Source of the DNA: JBFMFR01 sp040752025
GTDB taxonomy: Bacteria > Chloroflexota > Anaerolineae > Anaerolineales > UBA4823
Length of the DNA stretch: 55,555 nucleotides
Direction: 5' to 3'
Assembly: GCA_040752025.1 (NCBI GenBank)
Contig: JBFMFR010000048.1
Span: 1 to 55,555, forward strand
Position numbers and translations under genes: made by a program. Below, one piece after another: positions 48,770-55,555 of this stretch (within the stretch, counting starts at the first letter, position 1; each line of letters opens with the position of its first letter). The notes under the pieces were generated by a model, which searched no databases, was not told the origin of the DNA, and saw only the letters and a program-made list of their open reading frames with translations.

Positions 48770-49051
48770 ATGGCAAACCAATGTGAAATGATCATCGGAT
48801 TCCTGGTTCCACATCGCTGCGAGCACCCGGCCCTGGGTACCTGCACCCGCTGCGGGCGCGGCTTCTGCGAAGAGCACGTTTCGGTCACCGGGCAGGGCCT
48901 GGTCTGCCTGGCATGCAGCCAGGGGCTGGAGCAGCCGGTGGCCCTGCCGATCACTGCGCAGAATTTCACCAGTGAAGACATCGCCGCCTTCAACACCGCC
49001 AGCCAGTGGGAACAAGACGATCCGGTCGACATGTTCGCTGATCTGAGCTGA
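48770..49051 (+). CDS. Small B-box-like zinc-binding protein
   Basis: This 93-residue soluble protein has a dense Cys/His cluster, C17, H19, C25, C28, C33, H36, C46 and C49, spaced CEH-x5-CTRCGRGFCEEH-x9-CLAC. This resembles the B-box zinc finger found alone or fused to membrane domains in many bacteria, where it likely mediates protein contacts. The second half is acidic with EDIAAFNTASQWEQDD. ATG 48770 is preceded by a weak GAGG; TATATT (48740-48745) could be the -10. It ends 6 nt before the end of the convergent radical SAM gene. Confidence 0.72.
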   Translation: MANQCEMIIGFLVPHRCEHPALGTCTRCGRGFCEEHVSVTGQGLVCLACSQGLEQPVALPITAQNFTSEDIAAFNTASQWEQDDPVDMFADLS

Positions 49052-49057
49052 ACCCGC

Positions 49058-50161
49058 TCAGTCCGTCTCCAGGCCCACGTCCGCCAGGGCCGGCTTTTGC
49101 CTGCCTGCCAGCATGGCCTCCAACACCCGATTCTGCTCGAGGAAATCGTCGCAGCGGCGGCAGGCCTTGAGCGCCGGGGGGAACATGCTCTGCCGCGCCA
49201 GCCGGTAGCTGTCGCCGTTCCAGATCTCGCCAAAGGATTGCTGCTTCAAATCACCCAGGGGTGGCATCTGCTCGCGCATCATGCAGCACACGTACACCAG
49301 GCCATTGAAATCGACCAGGCTGTGCGTCCAGGGGGCAAAACAGGCGTGCCGGTCGTACCAGCCCTGGGCGTATTCGCCCCGCCGGGCGCGCTTGTACTCC
49401 ACCAGGGTGCGCCCGAGCGGATAAGCCTGGTCTTCATGCTGGATCAGGCCCAGTTCCAGGGCCCGCTCCGCCAGCCGGGGAGCCACCCGGGCGTTGTAAG
49501 CCTCGATCTGGCTGCGGCGCAGCGCCAGGTGTTCGCCGCAGTGATCGTCGACCGGGATCAGGTTGATCTGGTCGGCGCCGAGCTGGTGAGCCAGGTCTGG
49601 CAGCCCCACCAGGCTGGCATAACTGTACGGGCTGATCACCGTGTTGATACGGATGGTCAGCTTGCCTTTGTGAGCGTAACGCCGGAAAAGCTGCACCGCT
49701 TTGCCGGCTTTCTTCCAGGCGCCCGGCACGCCCCGCACTTGGTCGTGGATCTTGCGCACGGGCGAGTCGATGGAAATATTGACGCCGCGCAGGCCAGCCT
49801 GGATCAGGCCCCGGGCCAGGTCTTTGTCCACCAGTGTGCCGTTGGTTGTCAGCGTGACGCGCAGCCCCAACTGGTCGGCGTGCGCCACCAGCTCCGGTAC
49901 TTGCGAGCGCAGCAGCGGCTCGCCGCCACTCAAATGCACCTTGCGGCAGCCCAGTTCGGCCAGCTCACCCAGGATTTCTTCGAAGCGCTCCATCGGCAAG
50001 AGCCCCTGGCGCGGCTCACGCCAGTGGTTGCACATCTCGCAGCGCAAATTGCAGCCAAAGATCAGCTTGACCTTGACCAGCAGGGGACGGAAAGCCTGGC
50101 GCTGTAGGACCGCCTGGCGGAAGGCCTCCAGATCTGAGGCAATTTCATCCAGGGCATACAT
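49058..50161 (-). CDS. Radical SAM protein with SPASM-like C-terminus
   Basis: This 367-residue enzyme binds a 4Fe-4S cluster at C37, C41 and C44 (CNLRCEMC) and cleaves S-adenosylmethionine to start a radical reaction. The barrel includes LSGGEPLLRSQ, the glycine motif near residue 83, and NISIDSPVRKIHDQVRG. A C-terminal cluster region has CFAPWTHSLVDFNGLVYVCCM and, further on, ACRRCDDFLEQN, like SPASM proteins that mature peptides or modify sugars or lipids. No precursor peptide is seen beside it. The start has no ribosome site; a TATAAT (50175-50170) ends 8 nt before ATG 50161, so the transcript is probably leaderless. Confidence 0.88.
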   Translation of the reverse strand: MYALDEIASDLEAFRQAVLQRQAFRPLLVKVKLIFGCNLRCEMCNHWREPRQGLLPMERFEEILGELAELGCRKVHLSGGEPLLRSQVPELVAHADQLGLRVTLTTNGTLVDKDLARGLIQAGLRGVNISIDSPVRKIHDQVRGVPGAWKKAGKAVQLFRRYAHKGKLTIRINTVISPYSYASLVGLPDLAHQLGADQINLIPVDDHCGEHLALRRSQIEAYNARVAPRLAERALELGLIQHEDQAYPLGRTLVEYKRARRGEYAQGWYDRHACFAPWTHSLVDFNGLVYVCCMMREQMPPLGDLKQQSFGEIWNGDSYRLARQSMFPPALKACRRCDDFLEQNRVLEAMLAGRQKPALADVGLETD

Positions 50162-50169
50162 CTGGGGTG

Positions 50170-50212
50170 ATTATAATCCAATTGCAACCGCGAGCCCAAA
50201 ATCACGTATACT
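50170..50212. promoter_or_regulatory. Divergent promoters of the radical SAM and small membrane genes
   Basis: Minus strand: -10 TATAAT (50175-50170), 8 nt before the radical SAM start. Plus strand: TTGCAA (50182-50187), 19-nt spacer, -10 TATACT (50207-50212) for the gene at 50247. The two promoter boxes lie within 45 nt, so the genes may compete for polymerase. Confidence 0.5.
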
Positions 50213-50246
50213 ATAGCAGGTGCATTCATTCATCAGGAGAGGCAAA

Positions 50247-50759
50247 ATGAAAACTCGCTCGACTATCGCAACCGCCCTGGCGCTGATCGGCATTGGCGCC
50301 TGGTTTCTGGTTATCCAGATTTCCCCGCTGGTGAAGAGCTTCGCCTACGGCGAAACCACCTGGCCGATTCCCATCATCGGCATCGGCGCCGGTCTGGCAC
50401 TGATCGGCCTGCTGACCTGGACCCCAGGCATGTTCATTCCTGCCAGCATCGTGTCTGGCATCGGCGGTCTGCTCTATTGGCAGAACGCCACCGGGAACTT
50501 GGGAAGCTGGGCTTACGCCTGGACGCTGATCCCCGGCTTCGTGGGCTTCGGCGTTCTGCTGGCCGGCCTGCTCGGCCGGGAGCGCGGCGCCGTGACCGGC
50601 GGCTTCTGGACGATCTTCTACAGCCTGGTACTGTTTGGCTTCTTCGGCTCGTTCCTGGGCGGCTGGTCGCTGATCAGCCAGCTATGGCCGGTTTTGATCA
50701 TCGTTCTGGGCCTGTATATCCTGGCGCGCGCCACTTTCCGGCGGCGTCAGGCGCTCTGA
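50247..50759 (+). CDS. Small multi-pass membrane protein (DUF5668-like)
   Basis: This 170-residue protein has about five membrane segments with GGL/GIG-rich helices (ALALIGIGAWFLVIQISPL, PIIGIGAGLALIGLLTW, LWPVLIIVLGLYILARATF). The final pattern -LWPVLIIxLGLYIL- is typical of small LiaI/DUF5668-type proteins, whose role is mostly unknown. ATG 50247 with GGAGAGG at good spacing is preferred to a GTG at 50220. The last 13 nt overlap the tail of the convergent MsrQ gene. Confidence 0.7.
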   Translation: MKTRSTIATALALIGIGAWFLVIQISPLVKSFAYGETTWPIPIIGIGAGLALIGLLTWTPGMFIPASIVSGIGGLLYWQNATGNLGSWAYAWTLIPGFVGFGVLLAGLLGRERGAVTGGFWTIFYSLVLFGFFGSFLGGWSLISQLWPVLIIVLGLYILARATFRRRQAL

Positions 50760-51424
50760 GGCCTGGAAATCTGCGCCCAGCGCTGGCGGGCGCGGCTGCG
50801 CCAATGGCTGACCGTCGTGCGCACGACCGGCAGGCGCAGCGCCAACAACAGCAGCAGCAGTACGCCAAAGACGAACGGCTGCCTGACGTCGCCCTGCAAG
50901 CTAAACAGGTCGCCCTTCTTGGCCCAGGCGTAATGCACGATCACCAGTACACCTGCCAGGTACACCAGCCTGTGCAGGCGCTTCCAATTCTTGCCCATGC
51001 GCTTCATCCACCACTTGAATGAAGTCACCGCCATGGGCGTCAGGATCAACAGCGCCCCGGCTCCCATCCAGATATAACGCTTATTGGCCACATCCTGCCA
51101 TAGGAACTGCACGTTGAAGGCATAGTCCAGCCCGATGAAGGTCAGGAAATGCAGGCTGGCGAACATGAAAGTATACAAACCCAGCGAACGCCGCAGGCTG
51201 AGTACCTGGCGCAAGCCAAATACCAGGTTGACCGGCGTGCAGGCCAGCGAGAGCACCAGGAAAATCAAGGCATACTTGCCCAGGTGCTGCGTCAGCGCCT
51301 GCACCGGGTTGACCCCCAGGTTATTGCTGAAATACGCTCCGGCCTGCCAGGCCAGCAGCCCCCAGGCGGCGATGTGCACCAGAACCGATAAAGGGTTCTT
51401 CTTCAATCCATCTACGAATTTCAT
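50747..51424 (-). CDS. msrQ: MsrQ-like heme membrane protein (MsrP electron donor)
   Basis: This 225-residue membrane protein of the MsrQ/YedZ (ferric-reductase-like) family has about six segments with heme-ligand histidines in FASLHFLTFIG and KRLHRLVYLAGVLVIVHYAWAKKG. It passes electrons from the quinone pool or flavin to the periplasmic MsrP. ATG 51424 has GGAGG at good spacing; ATG codons further upstream (ORF to 51439) lack one. It follows MsrP by 21 nt on the same strand, the usual order. Confidence 0.9.
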   Translation of the reverse strand: MKFVDGLKKNPLSVLVHIAAWGLLAWQAGAYFSNNLGVNPVQALTQHLGKYALIFLVLSLACTPVNLVFGLRQVLSLRRSLGLYTFMFASLHFLTFIGLDYAFNVQFLWQDVANKRYIWMGAGALLILTPMAVTSFKWWMKRMGKNWKRLHRLVYLAGVLVIVHYAWAKKGDLFSLQGDVRQPFVFGVLLLLLLALRLPVVRTTVSHWRSRARQRWAQISRPQSA

Positions 51425-51445
51425 GACGCCCTCCTGCACAGGCTG

Positions 51446-52435
51446 CTAATAGTACTTCGCCAGGTCCATCCCCTCGTATAGATGGGCGACTTCCTCGGCG
51501 TAGCCGTTGAACATCAACGTGGGCCGGCGACCGGTCTCGCCGATGCGCCGCTCGCTGGCCTGTGACCAGCGCGGGTGGTTGACCTCGGGATTGACGTTCG
51601 AATAGAAACCGTACTCGTTGGGCGCAATCGTCGACCACATCGTTTCCGGCTGGGTATCGACCAGCTCGATCTTGACGATCGATTTGATGCTCTTGAAGCC
51701 GTACTTCCACGGCGCCACCAGGCGCAGCGGCGCGCCGGTCGAATTGGGCAGCGGCTTGCCGTACAGGCCGGTAGCGATCAGGGTCAGGTCATTCATGGCC
51801 TCGTCCAGGCGCAGCCCCTCCTGGTAAGGCCAGGGGTAAAGCCGGCTGCGCTGCCCGGGAAACTGCTCGGGGTCCATGAGCGTCTCGAAGCGCACGAACT
51901 TAGCGCTGGAAAGCGGGTCGACCTCTTTGAGCAGCGCCGCCAGCGGGAAGCCCTGCCAGGGGATCACCATCGACCAGGCCTCCACGCAGCGCAGGCGGTA
52001 GATGCGCTCCTCCTGCGTGAACTTCGCCAGCAAATCCTCGATGCCGAAGGTCATAGGCTTGTTCACCAGCCCGTACACCTCCACCTGCCAGGGCGAGGTC
52101 TTGAAATCCTGCGCCAGGCGCGCCACACCGGCTTTATCGGTGGTGAACTCATAGAAGTTATTGTAATTGGCGATCTCATCGTAAGTGTTGGCCGGACTGC
52201 CCATCTCATCTACGTCAGCGCCGCCCTGCCCTGTTGGCGCTTGCCCTGCCGGCGACTGCGTGGCTGCGCTGGCCTGGGGTGTAGAGCCCGGGGTGGCCTT
52301 TATCCCGCAAGCCGCCAGCAGCAGCGCACTGGCGCTGACCACGCCCATGGCTTTGAGAAACTCCCGCCGATTCAGATAGACGTGCTCGGGGGTGATCTCG
52401 GATGGTTTGACAGGGACAGATTTGTAAACAGGCAT
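51446..52435 (-). CDS. msrP: MsrP-like molybdopterin methionine-sulfoxide reductase, Tat lipoprotein
   Basis: This 329-residue enzyme reduces protein methionine sulfoxide outside the cytoplasm, with a molybdenum-molybdopterin centre bound through C150 (RLRCVEAWSMVIPWQG). Other family motifs are YNNFYEFTTDKAGVARLAQDF, GLVNKPMTFGIEDLLA and PWKYGFKSIKSIVKIELV. The N-terminus has a twin-arginine signal RREFLKAMG and a lipobox LLLAACG, followed by a Ser/Pro/Ala/Gln linker, so it is anchored, unlike the soluble E. coli enzyme. ATG 52435 follows GAGGAG at 7 nt; the longer frame to 52456 is less likely. MsrQ follows. Confidence 0.93.
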   Translation of the reverse strand: MPVYKSVPVKPSEITPEHVYLNRREFLKAMGVVSASALLLAACGIKATPGSTPQASAATQSPAGQAPTGQGGADVDEMGSPANTYDEIANYNNFYEFTTDKAGVARLAQDFKTSPWQVEVYGLVNKPMTFGIEDLLAKFTQEERIYRLRCVEAWSMVIPWQGFPLAALLKEVDPLSSAKFVRFETLMDPEQFPGQRSRLYPWPYQEGLRLDEAMNDLTLIATGLYGKPLPNSTGAPLRLVAPWKYGFKSIKSIVKIELVDTQPETMWSTIAPNEYGFYSNVNPEVNHPRWSQASERRIGETGRRPTLMFNGYAEEVAHLYEGMDLAKYY

Positions 52436-52441
52436 GGCTAG

Positions 52442-52497
52442 ACTCCTCTTCAACATGATTGAGGAGTAGTATACGGCACAATGCTTACAAAAGCATT
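52442..52497 (-). promoter_or_regulatory. MsrP promoter with two palindromes
   Basis: On the minus strand, AATGCTT-TTGT-AAGCATT (52497-52480) is a perfect 7-bp palindrome ending 6 nt before the -10 TATACT (52473-52468). Then ACTCCTC (52467-52461) and GAGGAGT (52448-52442) form a second perfect 7-bp pair whose right arm contains the ribosome site GAGGAG. The expected transcription start (about 52461) is inside the left arm, so this pair may work as DNA operator or, if transcription starts upstream, hide the ribosome site in RNA. Confidence 0.6.
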
Positions 52498-52526
52498 ACG
52501 GGGAACTGAAGAGAGGATTATAGTTA

Positions 52527-52551
52527 GCGCGCTCGTCAGGAGCGAGCGCGC
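52527..52551 (-). terminator. Hairpin overlapping the SDR stop codon
   Basis: GCGCGCTCG (52527-52535) pairs perfectly with CGAGCGCGC (52543-52551). It overlaps the last codons and stop (52536) of the dehydrogenase gene and may end its transcript. There is no U-tract. Confidence 0.45.
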
Positions 52552-53339
52552 TCCCGGCGCACGAACAGGCGCTGGATAGCCCCATCCAACAGACCGGGCA
52601 CCAGGGCGTTCAGCCACACCGCCGGCAGCATGATACCTGGGATGACCAGCAGGCGCCTCGGGCGGCGTACCAGCCCCCACACCGCTTGTGCCACCTGTTC
52701 GGCGCTCAACACCAGCGGCCTGGGCGTGGTCACGCGCGTCGTACGGTGGAAGCCCGCCGCCTCGCCGAACTCAGTCTCCACCCCGCCCGGGCAGATCGTC
52801 GAAACGCGCAGCCCGTACACACCCACCTCGCGGCGCAGTCCCTCGCCGAAGCCGCGCACCGCGAACTTGGTGGCATCGTACACCGAATAGGTCGGCGTGC
52901 CAATCAGCCCAGCGATCGAAGCCATGTTGATGATGTGCCCCCGGCGACAGGCGATCATGTGTGGCAGCAGCGCCTGCGTTGTCCAGATCACCCCCAGCAC
53001 GTTGACCTGCACCTGCGCCTCGATATCCTTGCTCGCCTCCAGGTTCTCCAGCCAGTTCAGCCGCCCGAAACCGGCGTTGTTGAAGAGCACATCCACCTGC
53101 CCGAAGCGCTCCAGGGTGGCTGTCGCCATGTTCTGGATATCCTCCAGCCGCCCCAGGTCAGCAGTGATGGGCAGCGCCTGTCCCCCCTGCGCTTCGATCT
53201 CCTCCGCCAGGGCTTGCAGGCGCTCGAAGCGCCGCGCCGCCAGCGCCAGGCGGTAGCCCTTCTGAGCGAACAGGCGCGCCGTAGCCGCGCCAATCCCAGA
53301 CGAGGCGCCGGTGATCAGAATGACAGGTTGTTCTGGCAT
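52536..53339 (-). CDS. Short-chain dehydrogenase/reductase (SDR)
   Basis: This 267-residue NAD(P)-dependent oxidoreductase of the classical SDR family has cofactor motif TGASSGIGAATARLF (residues 10-24), NNAGFGR, the serine in INMASIAGL, and the catalytic YDATK (Tyr with Lys four residues later). An arginine after the first strand (ARRFER) suggests NADPH preference. The C-terminal 60 residues contain a hydrophobic region (LLVIPGIMLPAVWLNALVPGLL) like SDRs acting on membrane-bound lipids. It is 4 nt from the HNH gene stop, in the same direction. Confidence 0.88.
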   Translation of the reverse strand: MPEQPVILITGASSGIGAATARLFAQKGYRLALAARRFERLQALAEEIEAQGGQALPITADLGRLEDIQNMATATLERFGQVDVLFNNAGFGRLNWLENLEASKDIEAQVQVNVLGVIWTTQALLPHMIACRRGHIINMASIAGLIGTPTYSVYDATKFAVRGFGEGLRREVGVYGLRVSTICPGGVETEFGEAAGFHRTTRVTTPRPLVLSAEQVAQAVWGLVRRPRRLLVIPGIMLPAVWLNALVPGLLDGAIQRLFVRRERARS

Positions 53340-53343
53340 AGGT

Positions 53344-53793
53344 TTATTTCTCTTTCAATCGATTCAATAGGACAGGAGGATGCCCACCAATTGCATAAAG
53401 TATTCTTCGCATGTTGACAACCCCCTGGCGATTCAATTTCAGTGTCTCCACTTTAGCACGCCCAGATGGCGTCAACCCAATCACCACCGTGAAGTCAGTA
53501 CTCCAGGCAAAGTGATCGGCCCATCGCTGCCTGCGAGGGTTTAAGAGCGGCACAATCTCTCGGCTCACCGGATCCTGCGCCTCGAATTTGTTGTATTTGT
53601 GGTTATTGCACCCCTGGCAAGCCAGGGCCAGGTTTTCAAGCTCTGCTTCACCGCCCTGGCTTCGTGGCAGGATATGTTCTATCGAAAATGGCTGAACAGC
53701 GTAACGCGATTGGCTTTGACAATACTCGCAACAACCCTGTGAGCGCTCAGCAACCGCTCTCTTTTGCCGGGCGGATATACTTCGGCTAGGCAT
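53344..53793 (-). CDS. HNH endonuclease
   Basis: This 149-residue HNH nuclease has zinc-binding CxxC pairs CCEYC (near 22-25) and CQGC (near 59-62) around the active-site region IEHILPRSQGGEAELENLALAC and NNHK, in which His-Asn-His residues hold a metal and cut DNA. The last 60 residues are an unidentified domain. It overlaps the partner gene by 8 nt. Similar HNH proteins beside a helical partner are common in cyanobacteria and Chloroflexota, where the function is unknown. Mobile-element, defence or regulatory roles all remain possible. Confidence 0.85.
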   Translation of the reverse strand: MPSRSISARQKRAVAERSQGCCEYCQSQSRYAVQPFSIEHILPRSQGGEAELENLALACQGCNNHKYNKFEAQDPVSREIVPLLNPRRQRWADHFAWSTDFTVVIGLTPSGRAKVETLKLNRQGVVNMRRILYAIGGHPPVLLNRLKEK

Positions 53794-54187
53794 AGTTCAG
53801 TTCTGGCAAACCTAGGGTTTTCATCAACTCGGAAAGGGATATTTTCCGAATACGCGCCAATTGCGACAAATATCCAACTCTTTGCGCCTGGATATTTTCA
53901 ACGATATCGGTCAAGCGCAACAATTCGGCATACTCAGTATCATTAAGCGCCTCCGACTGGCGCTTTGCCTCTAACTCTTGAAACCGGGTACGAACATCAT
54001 CAGGCAGACCCTGATTGATTTTTTGCAACAACTCGGACTCAGCTTGCGGCAAACTCGGCGCCTTGCGCTGAGCCTGCAAAGCAACCACCTCAGACACAAA
54101 ACGCTCCAGTTCCGGCAAGGTGAGTTGTTCAACTGCCTTCAAGAGATCATCAGAGGAGACTTGCGCCTCAACTCGCACAGTACTCAT
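53786..54187 (-). CDS. Helical partner protein of the HNH endonuclease
   Basis: This 133-residue protein is almost entirely charged helix: SSDDLLKAVEQLTLPELERFVSEVVALQAQRK, then LLQKINQGLPDDVRTRFQELEAKRQSEALNDTEYAELLRLTDIVENIQAQRVGYLSQLARIRK. No enzyme motif is seen. From memory, the VEQL-LPELExFV-x-LQAQRK pattern belongs to a conserved family found next to HNH genes. GGAGG precedes ATG 54187; the longer frame to 54400 overlaps the PIN gene. It shares 8 nt with the downstream HNH gene, so the two are made together. Confidence 0.78.
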   Translation of the reverse strand: MSTVRVEAQVSSDDLLKAVEQLTLPELERFVSEVVALQAQRKAPSLPQAESELLQKINQGLPDDVRTRFQELEAKRQSEALNDTEYAELLRLTDIVENIQAQRVGYLSQLARIRKISLSELMKTLGLPELNYA

Positions 54188-54240
54188 ATCTACGCCTCCA
54201 ATCACATACCATTCAGGCCTGAAAACATTATACATGATTC

Positions 54241-54657
54241 TCACCAAGGATTGATGACTTGCACCCCGCAGGAAGCAAAATCGGACTCGTTGCGCGTGAC
54301 AACCATCAGGTTGTGATGCAGCGCCGTCGCCGCGATTAGCGCATCCATCACCGGCATCGGCTGGCCGGAGATTTCCAGGCGCGGCGTAAGTGTCCCCCAA
54401 GCGATCATCGTTTCACAGTCTAGTGAAAGGATACGTTGGCCGAAGCGCTCGATGAGCGCATTGTTCAGCCAGACCAATAACTCCGTCTTGCGCTGTGACC
54501 CCGGCAGGCGTTCCACGCCGCGCTGGATTTCCCCGACGGTGATAACACTGATGAATAACTTTTCTTCATCGATACCACCAACCCATGCAATAACTTTTTC
54601 ATCCGGCCTGCGGCGGGTGAATTCAGACAACACGCAGGTATCCAACAAGTAGTTCAT
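54241..54657 (-). CDS. PIN-domain ribonuclease toxin (VapC type)
   Basis: This 138-residue PIN nuclease has acidic metal residues in YLLDTCVLSEF (D6, E11), ITVGEIQRG (Glu near 43) and PVMDALIAATAL (Asp near 104), plus TRNESDF near the end. It should cleave RNA when free of its partner. The start overlaps the antitoxin stop by 4 nt, the normal order for a Phd/VapC-type pair. It differs from the PIN toxin at 20089-20469 in length and partner type. Confidence 0.9.
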   Translation of the reverse strand: MNYLLDTCVLSEFTRRRPDEKVIAWVGGIDEEKLFISVITVGEIQRGVERLPGSQRKTELLVWLNNALIERFGQRILSLDCETMIAWGTLTPRLEISGQPMPVMDALIAATALHHNLMVVTRNESDFASCGVQVINPW

Positions 54658-54911
54658 GGCTCAATCTCGACATCGCCAGGCAAATCTCGATCCCTATCGA
54701 GGATCAGTTCCGAACCTGCCAGGGGTGAACTGAGTAGGAACTGCGCCAGGTTTCCACCCTGCCGGGTGAGCCGCTCATACTCCGCGAAAGGCATAACAAC
54801 CACTGCCTTGCGCCCCCGGCGAGTGACAATCTGCGCGCCCTGCGCCAGGGCGCGGTCCACCAACTCACTAAACTTGCTCTTCGCCTCTTGGATTTGCCAG
54901 ATGTTATTCAT
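54654..54911 (-). CDS. Phd/YefM-family antitoxin
   Basis: This 85-residue antitoxin has N-terminal DNA-binding Phd domain WQIQEAKSKFSELVDRALAQGAQIVTRRGRKAVVVMPFAEYERL and an acidic C-terminal tail (LILDRDRDLPGDVEIEP) that neutralises the toxin. It binds a palindrome in its own promoter. ATG 54911 lies 6 nt after GGAGG and is preferred to GTG 54914. The perfect palindrome and consensus -10 in front of it fit autoregulation by the toxin-antitoxin complex. Confidence 0.92.
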   Translation of the reverse strand: MNNIWQIQEAKSKFSELVDRALAQGAQIVTRRGRKAVVVMPFAEYERLTRQGGNLAQFLLSSPLAGSELILDRDRDLPGDVEIEP

Positions 54912-54929
54912 CACACGCCTCCGAAATGA

Positions 54930-54971
54930 CTAGTCTGACTAGATTATACCTCGAATAGTGCACCTATGCAA
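54930..54971 (-). promoter_or_regulatory. Phd-type auto-operator and promoter
   Basis: On the minus strand: -35 TTGCAT (54971-54966), 17-nt spacer, perfect -10 TATAAT (54948-54943), then the perfect palindrome CTAGTC-A-GACTAG (54942-54930), directly after the -10 and over the transcription start. The ribosome site lies 8-13 nt further on. Confidence 0.82.
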
Positions 54972-55122
54972 ACCCGATCCATATTCACCCTCCTGATCCA
55001 GCAGCGGAATACCCAACCGGGAGCAGCCTGAAGACTGTCAAATTTTTTGTAACAACTTGAGCGTTGTTTCAGCAATTCATCCTGGGAAATATTTCTGTAG
55101 TAAACTTACCTGAGAGGCAACC

Positions 55123-55318
55123 ATGAGTGTTTTGCAGTTCCTCCCTGTTCGGCGGGTTGGCGCTTGCCTGGGATGACACTCCGATCGAAATACCCCCTGG
55201 GACAACCGCGCGCTCGCTCCTGGCCTACCTGGTCGCTTATCGCCACCGGCCCCACACCCGCTATCTGCTGGCGGGCACCTTCTGGCCCGACCTGCCCGAC
55301 GATGTCGCCCGCCGCCGA
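55123..55318 (+). pseudogene. N-terminal fragment of a third BTAD/SARP-like regulator
   Basis: From ATG 55123 (preceded by GAGAGG) the protein reads MSVLQF; one extra C at 55141 then shifts to the frame giving SLFGGLALAWDDTPIEI, TTARSLLAYLVAYRHRPHTR, LLAGTFWPDLPDDVARRR. This is the winged-helix start of a BTAD regulator like those at 28491 and 39608. Resemblance ends abruptly at about 55318, where LSQALW-like sequence should follow, so the gene lost all downstream domains. Alternatively the frameshift is a sequencing error, but the truncation remains. Confidence 0.75.
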
Positions 55319-55355
55319 GGCGGGGGAAAGTGCAATAGATTATCCCGCAAATCCA

Positions 55356-55553
55356 TCATTCAACAACCTGTAGGGGCGGGTCTGCCCATTCTGGCAAAAC
55401 ACCCTCCCCTACAACCTTCTCCTCTGGCTTACAGATGTTTAGAACCGTCAAGGGTATTGAGAGAAAGTTGTTGAGGGCAGCCAGGGAGAGAAGTGGATCG
55501 CCGGCGTAGTCGTAGTAGAGGGTGTGGAAAAGTGGGTAAGAGCGAAGCGGTAT
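55356..55553 (-). CDS. C-terminal end of an unidentified gene (cut by window edge)
   Basis: An open minus-strand frame enters from the right edge and ends at 55356. The first part (YPLFHTLYYDYAGDPLLSLAALNNFL, read in two pieces around TLYYD) looks like real protein, but the last 20 residues run into the hairpin repeat at 55369-55413 and look random. So the true gene was perhaps truncated by the insertion that also cut the BTAD fragment. Family not recognised. Confidence 0.35.
   Translation of the reverse strand: MPLRSYPLFHTLYYDYAGDPLLSLAALNNFLSIPLTVLNICKPEEKVVGEGVLPEWADPPLQVVE
55369..55413. repeat. TAGGGGCGGG inverted-repeat element
   Basis: TGTAGGGGCGGGT (55369-55381) pairs at 12 of 13 positions with ACCCTCCCCTACA (55401-55413), with TGCC/GGCA inside. 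It lies at the breakpoint between the truncated BTAD gene and the unidentified minus-strand gene. The same opening TAGGGGCG is at 47564, so it is probably a dispersed REP- or MITE-like hairpin. Confidence 0.55.
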
Positions 55554-55555
55554 CC

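Noticed and set aside
1..55555. rRNA, tRNA and riboswitch genes
   Set aside because: I looked for conserved rRNA stretches, CCA-ending cloverleafs and known riboswitch cores in gaps and saw none; gaps are short.

Overview
The window is GC-rich bacterial DNA, most like Chloroflexota (Anaerolineae-like). This is an inference from gene content; no rRNA or other marker gene is present. The main cues are very long BTAD-type (SARP-like) transcription activators with NTPase and TPR regions, small proteins built around an RLW...WR...F-SL core, secreted proteins ending in IFIPLAxx, Tat-dependent lipoproteins carrying enzymes that are soluble elsewhere, and Pro/Thr/Ala-rich linkers after lipoboxes.

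Layout. 1-1.6 kb: a strong inverted repeat, a small DUF6188-like gene and a DUF4380 sugar-mutarotase-fold gene. 1.6-7.7 kb (minus strand): a drug-type ABC exporter operon (GlsB-like membrane protein, ATPase, two ABC-2 permeases, second ATPase, HlyD-type lipoprotein adaptor) behind one promoter with a TetR-type palindrome. 7.8-14.4 kb (plus): transaldolase, a GH3 beta-xylosidase/glucosidase lipoprotein, a GT87-like membrane protein and a propeller lipoprotein. 14.5-20 kb: small-molecule enzymes (deazaflavin reductase-like, alpha/beta hydrolase, three methyltransferases), an NHL-repeat protein and a small lipoprotein. 20-20.7 kb: a PIN toxin-antitoxin pair. 20.8-23.8 kb: a second ABC exporter (permease, permease, ATPase). 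24-25.5 kb: an ASCH protein and a GntR/periplasmic-binding-like one-component regulator.

25.7-46.3 kb is the most unusual part. Two paralogous modules, each with a giant BTAD regulator, a very small protein of one family and a 14-blade secreted Kelch protein, flank a tungstate/molybdate-type uptake locus (a three-domain sulfite-oxidase-fold lipoprotein, WtpA-like binding protein, WtpB-like permease, no ATPase gene). In the second module the regulator follows three overlapping genes (membrane protein, a membrane protein with outside beta-propeller and inside zinc ribbon, methyltransferase), and the promoter of its small gene has GGACGC direct repeats. The two nearest the -10 are 11 bp apart, and the last ends exactly 8 bp before it, the geometry known for SARP operators. 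A related element is found at the equivalent place in the first module. A frameshifted fragment of a third BTAD gene lies near the right end.

46.3-55.5 kb: two GT4 glycosyltransferases, a B-box-like zinc protein, a radical SAM/SPASM protein, MsrPQ (methionine-sulfoxide repair) with paired palindromes at the promoter, a short-chain dehydrogenase, an HNH endonuclease with a helical partner, a Phd/PIN toxin-antitoxin pair with a textbook auto-operator, the BTAD fragment and the C-terminal end of an unidentified gene. Several genes appear to have leaderless transcripts, the -10 box ending 7-9 nt before the start codon.
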